Shown one piece after another: positions 24,332 through 32,986 of a stretch of 34,461 bases of DNA. Under the pieces are notes generated by a model. That model made no database searches and was not told where the DNA came from. It saw only the letters and a list, made by a program, of their open reading frames with translations. Within the stretch, counting starts at the first letter, position 1; each line of letters begins with the position of its first letter. Position numbers and translations under genes: made by a program. The DNA comes from Ilumatobacter nonamiensis YM16-303 (lineage in GTDB: Bacteria; Actinomycetota; Acidimicrobiia; Acidimicrobiales; Ilumatobacteraceae): positions 1 through 34,461 of the forward strand of contig NZ_BAOL01000100.1 of the NCBI RefSeq assembly GCF_000350145.1. The letters run 5' to 3'.

Positions 24332-25410
24332 GCGAATCGCTGAACGGCTTGACCGCACGCATCGACGTGCCGCGCTCCGAGTTCACGATCGACGTCGACC
24401 TCGACGTTCCATTTGGCAGCACCACCGCGTTGCTCGGTCCCAACGGCGCCGGGAAGTCGTCGATTCTGACCACGATCGCCGGGCTCGCCGACATCGCGGA
24501 CGACGCCGAGGTCCGGGTCGTCGTCGATGGGCGCGTGCTGACCGATACATCTGCGGGGACGTGGGTTCCGCCGGATCAGCGACGTGTGGGAATCGTCTTC
24601 CAGGAGCACCGCCTGTTCGACCACCTGAGCGTGCTCGACAACGTCGCCTTCGGACCGCGATCCGCTGGTGCCCGATCTTCGGCCGCACGACGTGCGGCGA
24701 CGCAATGGATCGACCTGTTGGATCTCGGCGCCCTCGTGAAACGGCGGCCGCACGAGCTGTCCGGCGGCGAGGCCCAGCGGGTCGCGATCGCACGAACGCT
24801 CGCCGCCGAGCCCCACGTCCTCCTGCTCGACGAGCCACTCGCCGCGCTGGACGTGACGACTCGATCCGAGATCCGCCGCGTGCTGCGCGACCAGCTCCGC
24901 GCGTTCCCCGGTCCACGGCTGTTGGTGACCCATGATCCGTCGGACGCGTTCCTGCTCGCCGATCGCCTGTTGGTCATCGAGTCCGGCCGGATCACGCAGG
25001 CGGGCACTCCCGACGAGATCCGCCACTCCCCCGCCACGCCGTACGTCGCCGCGCTGACGGGAACGAACCTGTACGTCGGCCGAGCCGACGACGGTTCCGT
25101 CGAGCTGGCCGACCACGACCACCGGTTCACGATCACCGATCACACGTTGGCGGGGGCGGTGATGCTGACCGTTCACCCGAATGCGGTGTCGCTCCATCCG
25201 GCCCAACCGACCGGGAGCCAGCGCAACACATGGGCGGCGGTCGTCGAGATCGTCGAACCGCTGGGCGATACGGTGCGCGTGACGCTGGGCGGCCCGGTGC
25301 CGATCGCCGTCGACGTCACGCCCGAAGCGGTCGCCGCGCTCGGTCTGCGCCCGGACGAGCCGGTCTGGGCGGCGGTCAAGGCAACCGAGATCTCCGTCAG
25401 CCCCGCGTGA
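24328..25410 (+). CDS. modC: Molybdate ABC transporter ATP-binding protein ModC
   Basis: A 360-residue ATPase. Walker A is GPNGAGKS (37-44), Q-loop Q92, ABC signature LSGGE (144-148), Walker B VLLLDE (164-169) and switch H202. Residues from about 290 form a C-terminal TOBE/MOP-type domain (TWAAVVEIVEPLGDTVRVTLGG), which in ModC binds molybdate and can inhibit transport when the oxyanion is plentiful. The ATG at 24328 is chosen because it gives the ATGA overlap with modB; a longer in-frame start at 24313 is less likely. Confidence 0.95.
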   Translation: MSESLNGLTARIDVPRSEFTIDVDLDVPFGSTTALLGPNGAGKSSILTTIAGLADIADDAEVRVVVDGRVLTDTSAGTWVPPDQRRVGIVFQEHRLFDHLSVLDNVAFGPRSAGARSSAARRAATQWIDLLDLGALVKRRPHELSGGEAQRVAIARTLAAEPHVLLLDEPLAALDVTTRSEIRRVLRDQLRAFPGPRLLVTHDPSDAFLLADRLLVIESGRITQAGTPDEIRHSPATPYVAALTGTNLYVGRADDGSVELADHDHRFTITDHTLAGAVMLTVHPNAVSLHPAQPTGSQRNTWAAVVEIVEPLGDTVRVTLGGPVPIAVDVTPEAVAALGLRPDEPVWAAVKATEISVSPA

Positions 25411-25459
25411 CCGGCGTTCGTCCGGACGGCATCCGCGAACTCTGAAGTACCCCCACGTC

Positions 25460-26842
25460 ATGATGGACCCCATGTTGATTGCCGTGATGATCGTCGCCGT
25501 GTTGATGGCACTGGCCGCTGCCGGAGCCGCCTTCGTCTACGCCACCGCGCAGGGCGAACGCGCCGCTCAGCAGGCCGAAGCCGAGCGTTCGATGCAGCAG
25601 GCCACCACGTCCGATGCGGTGCAGGCGGCCGTGGATTCCGCAGTGACCCGTGCGGTCACCGAGGCTCGGGCACAGGCCAGCGCCGAGCGCGATGCCGCCG
25701 TCCAGGCCGCGCTCGAACAGTCGGCCGTACTCCAGCGCGAGCAGTTCGAGGCGTCGCTCGCCCGCCAGACCGCTCACCTCACCGCCACCACCACGCAGGT
25801 GCGCGAACAGCTCGATTCGACGACCAGCCAGCTCAAGGAGAACACGGCGGCCGATCTCGGCGCGAAGAAGGACGTCATCGACGCCCGACTCGACCAGGTC
25901 CACGCGGAGATGCGGGGCGAACTGGCGAAGGTCACCGAACTGCTCACCACCCTCGGCCAGACCAGTGCCCAGAAGTTCGGCGAGGTCGAGAACTCGATTC
26001 GTGCGCACATGGAGGTCGCGAACACGCTCTCGGAGTCGACGCAGGCGCTGCGCTCTGCGCTCGCGAATCCTCAGGCCCGCGGTCAATGGGGTGAGCGGAT
26101 GGCCGAGGACGTGCTGCGGTTGGCGGGTTTCGTCGAGAACGTCAACTACGTCAAGCAGACCCAGATCGAGGGTGGAACCGGTCGCCCCGACTTCACGTTC
26201 AGCATGCCCAAGGGGCAGTCGCTGTTCATGGACGTCAAGTTCCCCATGGCCGCCTACCTCCGCTATCTGGAAGCCGGCACCGACGCCGAACGTGAAACCC
26301 ACCTCAAGCAGTTCCTCACCGACGTCCGGGCCCGGGTCAAGGAACTCGCGAAGCGCGAGTACGCCAGCGCCGGCAGCGGCTCCTCGATCGACAACGTGCT
26401 GCTGTTCATCCCGAACGAACAGCTGACCGGGTTCATCCACGAGAATGATCCGGGCCTGTTGGAAGACGCCATGAGCCAGCAGGTCGTGATGTGCTCACCG
26501 TTGACGCTGTTCGCGTTCCTCGGCGTGATCCGTCAGGCGCAGGACAACTTCCAGATCGAGCAGACCAGCTCCGAGATCCTGCAACTGATCGGCAAGTTCG
26601 GAACGCAGTACACCAAGTACGCCGACCAGGTCGAGAAGGTCAAGAAGCGGTTCGAAGGTGTCGAGCGGGAGTTCGAGGCACTGTCGGGAACTCGTCGCCG
26701 TGCGCTCGAACGGCCGCTGCGGGAACTCGAATCGATCCGCCAGCAGCGGAACCTGCCCGTCGACGGCGAGCTGTTCGCCCTCGAGCCCGATGCCGACGAC
26801 GAGACGCCGCCGAACGGCAACGTTCGCCAGCTCGGAGCCTGA
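25460..26842 (+). CDS. rmuC: DNA recombination protein RmuC
   Basis: A 460-residue protein. Residues 5-28 are an N-terminal membrane segment, followed by an Ala/Gln/Glu-rich coiled coil (about 30-175) and the RmuC domain (about 195-425), with RGQWGERMAEDVLRLAGF, PDFTFSMPKG and LFMDVKFPMAAYLRYLE. The last set resembles a PD-(D/E)xK nuclease fold. RmuC limits inversions at short repeats in E. coli; its biochemical action is not settled. A second ATG four codons downstream is possible. It precedes xseA by 36 bases on the same strand, so the two may be co-transcribed. Confidence 0.94.
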   Translation: MMDPMLIAVMIVAVLMALAAAGAAFVYATAQGERAAQQAEAERSMQQATTSDAVQAAVDSAVTRAVTEARAQASAERDAAVQAALEQSAVLQREQFEASLARQTAHLTATTTQVREQLDSTTSQLKENTAADLGAKKDVIDARLDQVHAEMRGELAKVTELLTTLGQTSAQKFGEVENSIRAHMEVANTLSESTQALRSALANPQARGQWGERMAEDVLRLAGFVENVNYVKQTQIEGGTGRPDFTFSMPKGQSLFMDVKFPMAAYLRYLEAGTDAERETHLKQFLTDVRARVKELAKREYASAGSGSSIDNVLLFIPNEQLTGFIHENDPGLLEDAMSQQVVMCSPLTLFAFLGVIRQAQDNFQIEQTSSEILQLIGKFGTQYTKYADQVEKVKKRFEGVEREFEALSGTRRRALERPLRELESIRQQRNLPVDGELFALEPDADDETPPNGNVRQLGA

Positions 26843-26878
26843 GCGACCGCTCCGGGTGGTTCCGGTGGCAGGCTGAAC

Positions 26879-28261
26879 GTGATGTCCCAGCCGGCTTTCG
26901 ACTTCGACGACGCTCCGGTCGACGAGCCCGGCGACATCACGTTCTCCGTCGGTGAGCTGGCCGATGCGATCGACGATCAGCTGCGCCGCGGGTTCCGCGA
27001 CGGCGTGTGGGTCCGGGGCGAGATCAACGGGCTGAAGCGCGGCGGGCCGCACATCTACTTCTCGCTCGTCGAGAAGGAGCGCGGGTCCGAGGCGAAGATC
27101 GAGGTCAAGCTGTTCGCGCCGGCGATCGCCCGTCTCACGCCGAAGCTCCGATCGAACCGACTCGATCTACGCGACGGCATGAAGGTCCGGATCCACGGAT
27201 TCCTCGACTTCTACAAGCCGCGGGGCACCCTCGGCTTGAAGATGATCGACATCGACCCCCGGTACACGCTCGGCGAGATCGCCCAGTCACGTGACGAGAT
27301 CCTCAGTCGGCTGGTCGCGAGCGGAATGACCGGCTTCAACAAGCGGCACCAGTTGTCGCCGATTCCGCTGCGGATCGGAGTTGCCGCCAGCGTCGAGTCG
27401 GCGGGCTTCGCCGACTTCCACAGCGAGCTCCTCGGGAGCGGTTTCGCATTCGACCTCGTCGTCGCCGACACCAGGGTGCAAGGCGACGGCGCCGACCGCA
27501 TGGTCGCGGGGGCGATCGGCACGCTCGCGCGGGGCGCTCGCAAGGGAGTGCTCGACGCGATCGTCGTCATTCGCGGCGGCGGGGCGAAGAACGAACTCGC
27601 CGTGTTCGACAGCGAACGCATCGCCCACACGATCGCGATGGTCCCGTGTCCGGTGTTCACCGGCATCGGACACGAGGTCGACCGGACGATCGCCGACGAG
27701 GTCGCACACACCGCATTGAAGACGCCGACCGCATGTGCCGGCGCCCTCGTCGAGCACGTGGCGCGCTACGTCGACGACGCCGAGAACACGTTCGAAGCCA
27801 TTGTCCGCCGATCGCTCGCGACGACCGACGAGGCCGACCGCACGCTCACCAACGTCGCGCATCGGATCGCCGGCCGAACCACGGCGGCCATCGAGCGCGC
27901 GAACGAACGGCTCGCGACTCGCCGGGATCGACTCGTCGCCACCGCTCCCGCAGCCCTCGCCCGCTCCACGGTCCGTCTCGACGCTGCCGGCGAGCGGCTG
28001 CTCGATCGAGCGACGATGACCATCGAACGCGAGACGAATCGCCTCGCGGTGCTCGAAGCGCGCATCGCCTCCGTCGACCCCGCGGTTCAACTCGCACGCG
28101 GGTGGACCATCACCCGCAACCCGAGCGGTGGCATCGTGCGGTCCACCGACGACGTCGCTCCCGGCGACACCCTCACCACCCACGTCATCGATGGCGCGAT
28201 CACCAGCGTGGTCGACGCCGTCCAGCCCCGTCCCGACTCCGAAAGTGATGCCGACGCATGA
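26879..28261 (+). CDS. xseA: Exodeoxyribonuclease VII large subunit
   Basis: A 460-residue protein (459 if the ATG at 26882 is used). The N-terminal OB-fold binds single-stranded DNA (about 20-110, WVRGEINGLKRGGPHIYFSL), followed by the catalytic domain with IVVIRGGGAKNELAVFDSE and the metal-site motif GIGHEVDRTIADEVA, then a long coiled coil (about 300-400) and a short C-terminal sandwich domain (ARGWTITRNPSGGIVRS). The early catalytic motif, usually VTSxTGAAxxD, is GVAASVESAGFADF here, a clear departure. With XseB it degrades single-stranded DNA from both ends. The xseA stop overlaps the xseB start (ATGA). Confidence 0.95.
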   Translation: MMSQPAFDFDDAPVDEPGDITFSVGELADAIDDQLRRGFRDGVWVRGEINGLKRGGPHIYFSLVEKERGSEAKIEVKLFAPAIARLTPKLRSNRLDLRDGMKVRIHGFLDFYKPRGTLGLKMIDIDPRYTLGEIAQSRDEILSRLVASGMTGFNKRHQLSPIPLRIGVAASVESAGFADFHSELLGSGFAFDLVVADTRVQGDGADRMVAGAIGTLARGARKGVLDAIVVIRGGGAKNELAVFDSERIAHTIAMVPCPVFTGIGHEVDRTIADEVAHTALKTPTACAGALVEHVARYVDDAENTFEAIVRRSLATTDEADRTLTNVAHRIAGRTTAAIERANERLATRRDRLVATAPAALARSTVRLDAAGERLLDRATMTIERETNRLAVLEARIASVDPAVQLARGWTITRNPSGGIVRSTDDVAPGDTLTTHVIDGAITSVVDAVQPRPDSESDADA

Positions 28262-28524
28262 CCACCACCGACGCCAGCGACCACTCCGACACCACACCCG
28301 GCTACGCCGACGCCCTGCGCGAACTCGACGGCATCCTCCGCGAGCTGGAGGGATCCGACGTCGACGTCGACCGACTCGCCGAGCGAGTCGCGCGCGCCTC
28401 GGAGCTGATCACCGTCTGCCGCGACAAGATCACCACGGCCGACCTCCAGATCCGTCAGGTCACCGCCGACCTCGATGCCGCGGCCGACCTCGCCGCCGAC
28501 CAGGAGAATTCGAGCACGAGATGA
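28258..28524 (+). CDS. xseB: Exodeoxyribonuclease VII small subunit
   Basis: An 88-residue helical protein. YADALRELDGILRELEGSDVDVDRLAERVARASELI is the XseB helical hairpin; the rest (CRDKITTADLQIRQV) completes the second helix. It wraps around the coiled coil of XseA in the holoenzyme. Length is normal for the family, with a Thr/Asp-rich N-terminal extension of about 15 residues. It overlaps xseA by four bases and is translationally coupled to it. Confidence 0.93.
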   Translation: MTTTDASDHSDTTPGYADALRELDGILRELEGSDVDVDRLAERVARASELITVCRDKITTADLQIRQVTADLDAAADLAADQENSSTR

Positions 28525-28549
28525 CGTCACTCAGGGCACTGGTTAGCCT
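28521..28549 (+). promoter_or_regulatory. Promoter of the carotenoid cluster
   Basis: A -35-like ATGACG (28521-28526, sharing TGAC with the consensus), 17 bases, and -10 TAGCCT (28544-28549). The -10 ends eight bases before the ATG at 28558. The -35 overlaps the end of xseB. Confidence 0.5.
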
Positions 28550-28557
28550 CAGCCACC

Positions 28558-29619
28558 ATGCCCGGCAGTCCTCCCGCCTCCCTGTCTGAGCTGGCCGCGC
28601 GGGTCGATCGACGCCTCGACGAGTTCCTCACGGTCGAACACGAACGGTGGTCGTCGTTCGATCCCGAGCTCGCCCAGCCCATCGACGAGATCCGCCGGTT
28701 GGTCATGTCCGGCGGCAAGCGTCTCCGGCCGGCGTTCTGTCACTGGGGCTACGTCGGCGCCGGCGGCGGGACGGACGAACAGGAGGACATCGACGCGGGT
28801 GCAGCCTTCGAATTGATGCACGCATTCGCGCTGTTCCACGACGACGTGATGGACGACGCCGACTCACGACGCAACCAGCCAACCACCCACGTCGTCGCCG
28901 CGAAAGAGCACGCCGACAACGGATGGGCCGGCGAATCACGTCGTTTCGGAGAAGGCGTCGCGATCCTGGTCGGCGACCTCTGCTTCGTGTACGCCGATCA
29001 GCTCCTGCACGGCGCCAACTCCATCGCTGTGAGCACGTGGAACGAACTGCGCATCGAACTGAACATCGGTCAGTACCTGGACATCCTCGGAGGTGTCAGC
29101 CGAACCCGGGAAATCGCACGCGCCGAACGGATCTGTCGGTACAAGTCGGGGAAGTACACGATCGAGCGACCCCTTCATCTGGGCTCTGCGCTCGCGGCCC
29201 CGGAGCGCGCCGATGAGTTGTTCCCCGCGCTCAGCTCCTACGGCCTTCCGCTCGGCGACGCATTCCAGATGCGCGACGACGTCATGGGCGCCTTCGGCGA
29301 CGAGGCACTCACCGGCAAACCCGTCGGCGGTGACCTGGTCGAGGGCAAGCCGACGCCACTGCTCGCACGGGCCACCCGTCGCGCGACACCGGGTCAACTC
29401 GAAGTGCTCGACCTCGTCGGCGATCCGACCATGAGCACCGACACGATCGCGCGGATCCAGCAGGTGATCGTCGAGACCGGAGCCCTCGACGAGCTCGAGG
29501 CACACATCTCAGTCCTCACCGAGACCGCCCTCACCGCGCTCGACACGGCGCCGATCACCGACGCGGCCAAGTCCGAACTCGCCGACCTCGCCGAGTACGT
29601 CAGCCAACGCACCACCTGA
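28558..29619 (+). CDS. crtE: Polyprenyl diphosphate synthase, probably geranylgeranyl diphosphate synthase
   Basis: A 353-residue trans-prenyltransferase. The first Asp-rich motif is DDVMD (95-99) and the second DDVMG (240-244), a one-residue variation on DDxxD. GGKRLRPAF is present near residue 55. The fifth residue before the first motif is Phe (F90), which fits short-chain products (C15-C20). It makes the C20 precursor of phytoene by adding isopentenyl diphosphate units. It leads a run of same-strand carotenoid genes and carries its own promoter, so it likely serves that cluster. GGPP for membrane lipids or quinones is a less likely use. Confidence 0.92.
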   Translation: MPGSPPASLSELAARVDRRLDEFLTVEHERWSSFDPELAQPIDEIRRLVMSGGKRLRPAFCHWGYVGAGGGTDEQEDIDAGAAFELMHAFALFHDDVMDDADSRRNQPTTHVVAAKEHADNGWAGESRRFGEGVAILVGDLCFVYADQLLHGANSIAVSTWNELRIELNIGQYLDILGGVSRTREIARAERICRYKSGKYTIERPLHLGSALAAPERADELFPALSSYGLPLGDAFQMRDDVMGAFGDEALTGKPVGGDLVEGKPTPLLARATRRATPGQLEVLDLVGDPTMSTDTIARIQQVIVETGALDELEAHISVLTETALTALDTAPITDAAKSELADLAEYVSQRTT

Positions 29620-29661
29620 TGCGAGCGTGGTCATCGGTGCCGGTCACCAACGGACATTCCC

Positions 29662-29666
29662 GGAGG
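29662..29666 (+). promoter_or_regulatory. Ribosome binding site of crtI
   Basis: GGAGG with eight bases to the GTG at 29675. It decides this start over the in-frame GTG at 29627. Confidence 0.65.
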
Positions 29667-29674
29667 CCGGCTCC

Positions 29675-31165
29675 GTGAAGGTCGTGGTCATCGGCGCCGG
29701 ACTCGGCGGGCTGTCGGCAGCGGCGCACCTCGTGCGGTCCGATCACGACGTCACGATCGTCGAACGAGAGGAGATTCCGGGGGGCCGCGCCGGCGTCATC
29801 CGGTCCCACGGCTTCACCCTGGACAACGGTCCCACCGTGCTGACCATGCCCGACCTGCTCGAGGAGGCGTTCGCCGCCGCCGGGGCGACGATGGCCGACC
29901 ACGTGACGATCAAGCCAGTCGATCCGATGTACCGCGCCTGCTATCCCGACGGATCGACACTGTTCGTCCGCCACGGTCGGGAGGCGATGACCGAGGAGAT
30001 CCGACGATTCGCGAACGACCGCGAGGCCGCCGCGTTCGAACGGTTCTCCGACTGGCTCGCGCAGCTGTACGCGGTCGAGATGCGTTCGTTCATCGACGCG
30101 AACTTCGATTCGCCGCTCGATCTGGTGAAACCGTGGCGGGACGGACTGTCGCTGCTCAAGCTCGGCGGTTTCGGCAAGCTCGACAAGCGGGTCGCTTCGT
30201 TCTTCGACGACCCCCGCCTCCAGCAGATCTTCAGCTTCCAGTCGATGTACGCCGGACTGGCCCCCTACGAGGCCCTCGCGCTCTACGCCGTCATCACCTA
30301 CATGGACTCGGTGCAGGGCGTGTTCGTCCCCGAGGGTGGCATGCATCAGATGGCCGCCGGACTCGCCGACGCGGTGGAGCGCGCCGGCGTCACGATCCGC
30401 TACTCGTCACCGGTCACCGAGATCGTGCGGGGCGCGAACGGTTCCGTTCGCGGCGTGCGGATCGGCCAGGGTGACGGCTCGGATCTGGTCGAGGCCGACG
30501 CGGTCGTCTGCAATCCGGACCTGCCGGTCGCGTACCGCGAGCTGCTCGGCGACGACGTTCGCGCCCCACGAGCCGCCCGGAAGGGCAAGTACTCGCCCTC
30601 CTGCCTCCTGTGGGTCGCTGGTGTCGAGGGGCTCCCACCCGCCGACGCTGCCCACCACAACATCCACTTCGGCAACGACTGGGACGGCTCCTTCAAGGCG
30701 ATCATCGACGATGGCGTCCGGATGCCGGATCCCTCGATCCTCGTCACCCTGCACAGCCTCGACGATCCGTCGCTCGCTCCCGACGGCTGCACCAGCCTGT
30801 ACGTCCTCGAGCCCACGCCCAGTCTGAGTGGGACGATCGACTGGTCGCGGGAACGAGACCGGATCATGGGGTCGCTCCGTCGCACGGTCCACTCGCTCGG
30901 CTACCCCACCGACGTCGTGGTCGAACAGATCTACGACCCGCAGGACTGGCAGCGCATGGGAATGGAGCAGGGCACTCCGTTCGCGCTCGCCCACACCTTC
31001 TTCCAGACCGGTCCGTTCCGCCCGAACAACGTCGACAAACGCGTGCCGGGACTGGTCTTCGCCGGCTCGTCGACCTTGCCCGGCGTCGGCGTGCCGATGG
31101 TGCTCGTGTCCGGGAAACTCGCCGCCCAACGCGTCGACCAGTACCACCGCTCCGGTGAGATGTGA
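29675..31165 (+). CDS. crtI: Phytoene desaturase family protein CrtI
   Basis: A 496-residue FAD enzyme of typical CrtI length. The dinucleotide-binding motif GAGLGG is at residues 7-12, with VEREEIPGGRAG just after and FTLDNGPTVLTMPDLLEEAF following. The C-terminus has the CrtI fingerprint VPGLVFAGSSTLPGVGVPMV. It desaturates phytoene stepwise toward lycopene or an intermediate, acting at the membrane. It starts 56 bases after the GGPP synthase, with a strong ribosome binding site, so it is probably co-transcribed. Its final codons lie within the first copy of a repeat that also occurs upstream of crtB. Confidence 0.93.
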   Translation: MKVVVIGAGLGGLSAAAHLVRSDHDVTIVEREEIPGGRAGVIRSHGFTLDNGPTVLTMPDLLEEAFAAAGATMADHVTIKPVDPMYRACYPDGSTLFVRHGREAMTEEIRRFANDREAAAFERFSDWLAQLYAVEMRSFIDANFDSPLDLVKPWRDGLSLLKLGGFGKLDKRVASFFDDPRLQQIFSFQSMYAGLAPYEALALYAVITYMDSVQGVFVPEGGMHQMAAGLADAVERAGVTIRYSSPVTEIVRGANGSVRGVRIGQGDGSDLVEADAVVCNPDLPVAYRELLGDDVRAPRAARKGKYSPSCLLWVAGVEGLPPADAAHHNIHFGNDWDGSFKAIIDDGVRMPDPSILVTLHSLDDPSLAPDGCTSLYVLEPTPSLSGTIDWSRERDRIMGSLRRTVHSLGYPTDVVVEQIYDPQDWQRMGMEQGTPFALAHTFFQTGPFRPNNVDKRVPGLVFAGSSTLPGVGVPMVLVSGKLAAQRVDQYHRSGEM

Positions 31166-31175
31166 GACGACCTGT
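31147..31175 (+). repeat. Direct repeat, copy 1, over the crtI stop codon
   Basis: Twenty-nine bases starting CCGCT, identical to 31208-31236 except at 31152. It includes the last codons and the TGA of crtI. Confidence 0.9.
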
Positions 31176-31207
31176 GCGCCCGAATCCTCACCACAGAACG
31201 CGCCATC

Positions 31208-31236
31208 CCGCTGCGGTGAGATGTGAGACGACCTGT
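31208..31236 (+). repeat. Direct repeat, copy 2, upstream of crtB
   Basis: Second copy of the 29-base unit, 61 bases after the first. Its central part also forms the left arm of a hairpin. Confidence 0.9.
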
Positions 31237-31254
31237 ACCACTCACATCTCACCG
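31214..31254 (+). promoter_or_regulatory. 14-base-pair hairpin in the crtI-crtB gap
   Basis: CGGTGAGATGTGAG (31214-31227) and CTCACATCTCACCG (31241-31254) are perfect inverted copies with a 13-base loop. GAAAGACGGG follows, so it is not a standard terminator. It ends 17 bases before the crtB GTG. Options are an mRNA stability element, an operator, or a weak attenuator. Confidence 0.65.
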
Positions 31255-31271
31255 AAAGACGGGGTTGCGGC

Positions 31272-32204
31272 GTGAGCACGAGATCGCTCCGCCTGCCGTT
31301 CCGTCGTCGACCACCGGTTCCGACGACCCGGTTGCTTCCCGAGGGTCCTGTCACGCTCGACGGGAGCTACGCCGTGTGCAAGGACTTCAACAAGCGCCAC
31401 GGCACCACCTACTACTGGTCGACCAAGTTGCTGCCGCGGATCAAGCAGCACCACGTCCATGCCCTCTACGCATTCGCCCGCTACGCCGACGACATCGTCG
31501 ACGAGATCCCGTCCCAGGGCGGCCGCGACGTTCCGACCGAGGACCGCGCGACCGCGCTGGCCGAATTCGGCGACCGCTTCTTCGCCGACCTCGCCGCCGG
31601 CCGCTCGGATGATCCCGTGCTCAAAGCCGTCGTCCACACGGTGCGCGGGTTCGACATCGACCCGGACGCGTTCCGTCGGTTCCTCACCTCGATGACGATG
31701 GACCTCACCGTCGAGTCCTACGCCACGTGGGATGATCTGCTCCGCTACATGGACGGGTCCGCCGCGGTGATCGGTGAGATGATGCTGCCGATCCTCGAGC
31801 CCTCGGACTACGACCTCGCCCTTCCTCGATCACGCGACCTGGGGAACGCGTTCCAGCTCACGAACTTCCTCCGCGACATCGACGAAGACCTCGATCGAGG
31901 CCGCCAGTACATTCCGCAGGAGGACGCGGACAAGTTCGGCGTCGACCTGGCGGAGCGTCGAATCTCGCCGGAATTCATCGATCTGATGCGATTCGAGATC
32001 GGGCGTTGCCGTGATCTGTACCGCTCCGCGGAGGTCGGCATCTCGATGCTGCCGGACCGCTCCGCGAAGTGCGTCCGTGCGGCGCACACCCTGTACGGCC
32101 AGATCCTCGATCAGATCGAAGCGCAGGACTACGACGTGTTCACGTCCCGTGCCTCGGTCTCGACGATGCACAAGGCTCGCGTCGTCGTCTCGCTGTTCCG
32201 ATGA
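31272..32204 (+). CDS. crtB: Phytoene synthase CrtB
   Basis: A 310-residue squalene/phytoene synthase. The two Asp-rich substrate motifs are DDIVDE (73-78) and RDIDEDLDRG (201-210), with YYWSTKLLP and ALYAFARYADDIVD before the first and LGNAFQLTNFLRDI before the second. It joins two GGPP molecules head to head to give 15-cis-phytoene. The GTG at 31272 follows the hairpin; no good Shine-Dalgarno is visible, which is unusual for an internal operon gene and may tie its translation to that structure. The stop overlaps the next gene by four bases (ATGA). Confidence 0.95.
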   Translation: MSTRSLRLPFRRRPPVPTTRLLPEGPVTLDGSYAVCKDFNKRHGTTYYWSTKLLPRIKQHHVHALYAFARYADDIVDEIPSQGGRDVPTEDRATALAEFGDRFFADLAAGRSDDPVLKAVVHTVRGFDIDPDAFRRFLTSMTMDLTVESYATWDDLLRYMDGSAAVIGEMMLPILEPSDYDLALPRSRDLGNAFQLTNFLRDIDEDLDRGRQYIPQEDADKFGVDLAERRISPEFIDLMRFEIGRCRDLYRSAEVGISMLPDRSAKCVRAAHTLYGQILDQIEAQDYDVFTSRASVSTMHKARVVVSLFR

Positions 32205-32986
32205 CACGGATGACCGATCGGATCGCGGCCGTCGCCGGCGCCGTCACCGTTGCCGGGATGATCGCGACGCCGCTCCTTCCCCAACGCGGTCGTGGGCGAC
32301 GGATCCTGTCGTCGGTCGTCGTGAGCGGCATGTGGGCGACCACGACCGCCAACGCGGTTCGGCGGTGGGGCGGGCGGCGAGCAGGCATCGCCGGCGCCTC
32401 GACCGTCGTCGCAACCGGAGCCGTCGAGCGGATCGGCACGCACACCGGTGTCCCGTTCGGTCGATACGCCTACACCAATGCGCTCCGGCCGCAGATCGCC
32501 CACGTCCCGGTCATCGTGCCGCTCGCGTGGTTCGGGATGGGACTTCCCGCACGGGAGGCAGCACATGCTGCGCTCGGCGAGCGCTCGACGGCGGCGACCA
32601 GGATCGCACTCGGGTCCGCAGCGATGACCGCGTGGGATCTGTTCCTCGATCCGCAGATGGTCGGCGAGGGATTCTGGGCGTGGGCGCGCCGAGGTGTCTA
32701 TCGCGGCATCCCGCTCAGCAACTTCGCCGGATGGTTCGTCACCGGTCTCGCGATCATGGCGCTGTTCGAACTCGCGCTCCCCGTGCAGGACCCCGACGGG
32801 CGACGCCGCGACGTCGATGGATCGGCCGATGTTCGACTCGTCGGTCAATATGGGTACATGTCGGTCATGCAGACACTCGGGTTCGCACGGTTCTTCCGCG
32901 ACCCCGTCGTTGCGACGGTGGGCGGCATCGGCATGCTCCCGCTCGCCACGGCAGCGGCGGTCCAACTCCGACGGAGAACAGCATGA
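32201..32986 (+). CDS. cruF: CruF-like carotenoid hydratase (membrane protein)
   Basis: A 261-residue hydrophobic protein with several membrane segments. Family blocks are THTGVPFGRYAYT (80-92), WDLFLDPQM (145-153) and GIPLSNFAGW (169-178), which mark the CruF/bisanhydrobacterioruberin hydratase family. Members add water across the terminal double bond of a linear carotenoid end group, giving a 1-hydroxy end. The ATG at 32201 overlaps the crtB stop; a longer frame opening inside crtB is rejected. The gene overlaps the following desaturase by four bases, so crtB, this gene and the desaturase are translationally chained. A linear, hydroxylated end product is inferred. Confidence 0.85.
   Translation: MTRMTDRIAAVAGAVTVAGMIATPLLPQRGRGRRILSSVVVSGMWATTTANAVRRWGGRRAGIAGASTVVATGAVERIGTHTGVPFGRYAYTNALRPQIAHVPVIVPLAWFGMGLPAREAAHAALGERSTAATRIALGSAAMTAWDLFLDPQMVGEGFWAWARRGVYRGIPLSNFAGWFVTGLAIMALFELALPVQDPDGRRRDVDGSADVRLVGQYGYMSVMQTLGFARFFRDPVVATVGGIGMLPLATAAAVQLRRRTA

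Noticed and set aside
31147-31254. CRISPR-like array between crtI and crtB
   Set aside because: Only two direct copies plus one partial inverted copy, one copy overlaps a coding end, and no cas genes are present.
32011-32982. Upstream in-frame extension of the second desaturase
   Set aside because: It would cover the CruF-like gene; the FAD motif begins at the ATG at 32983, which also forms an ATGA overlap.
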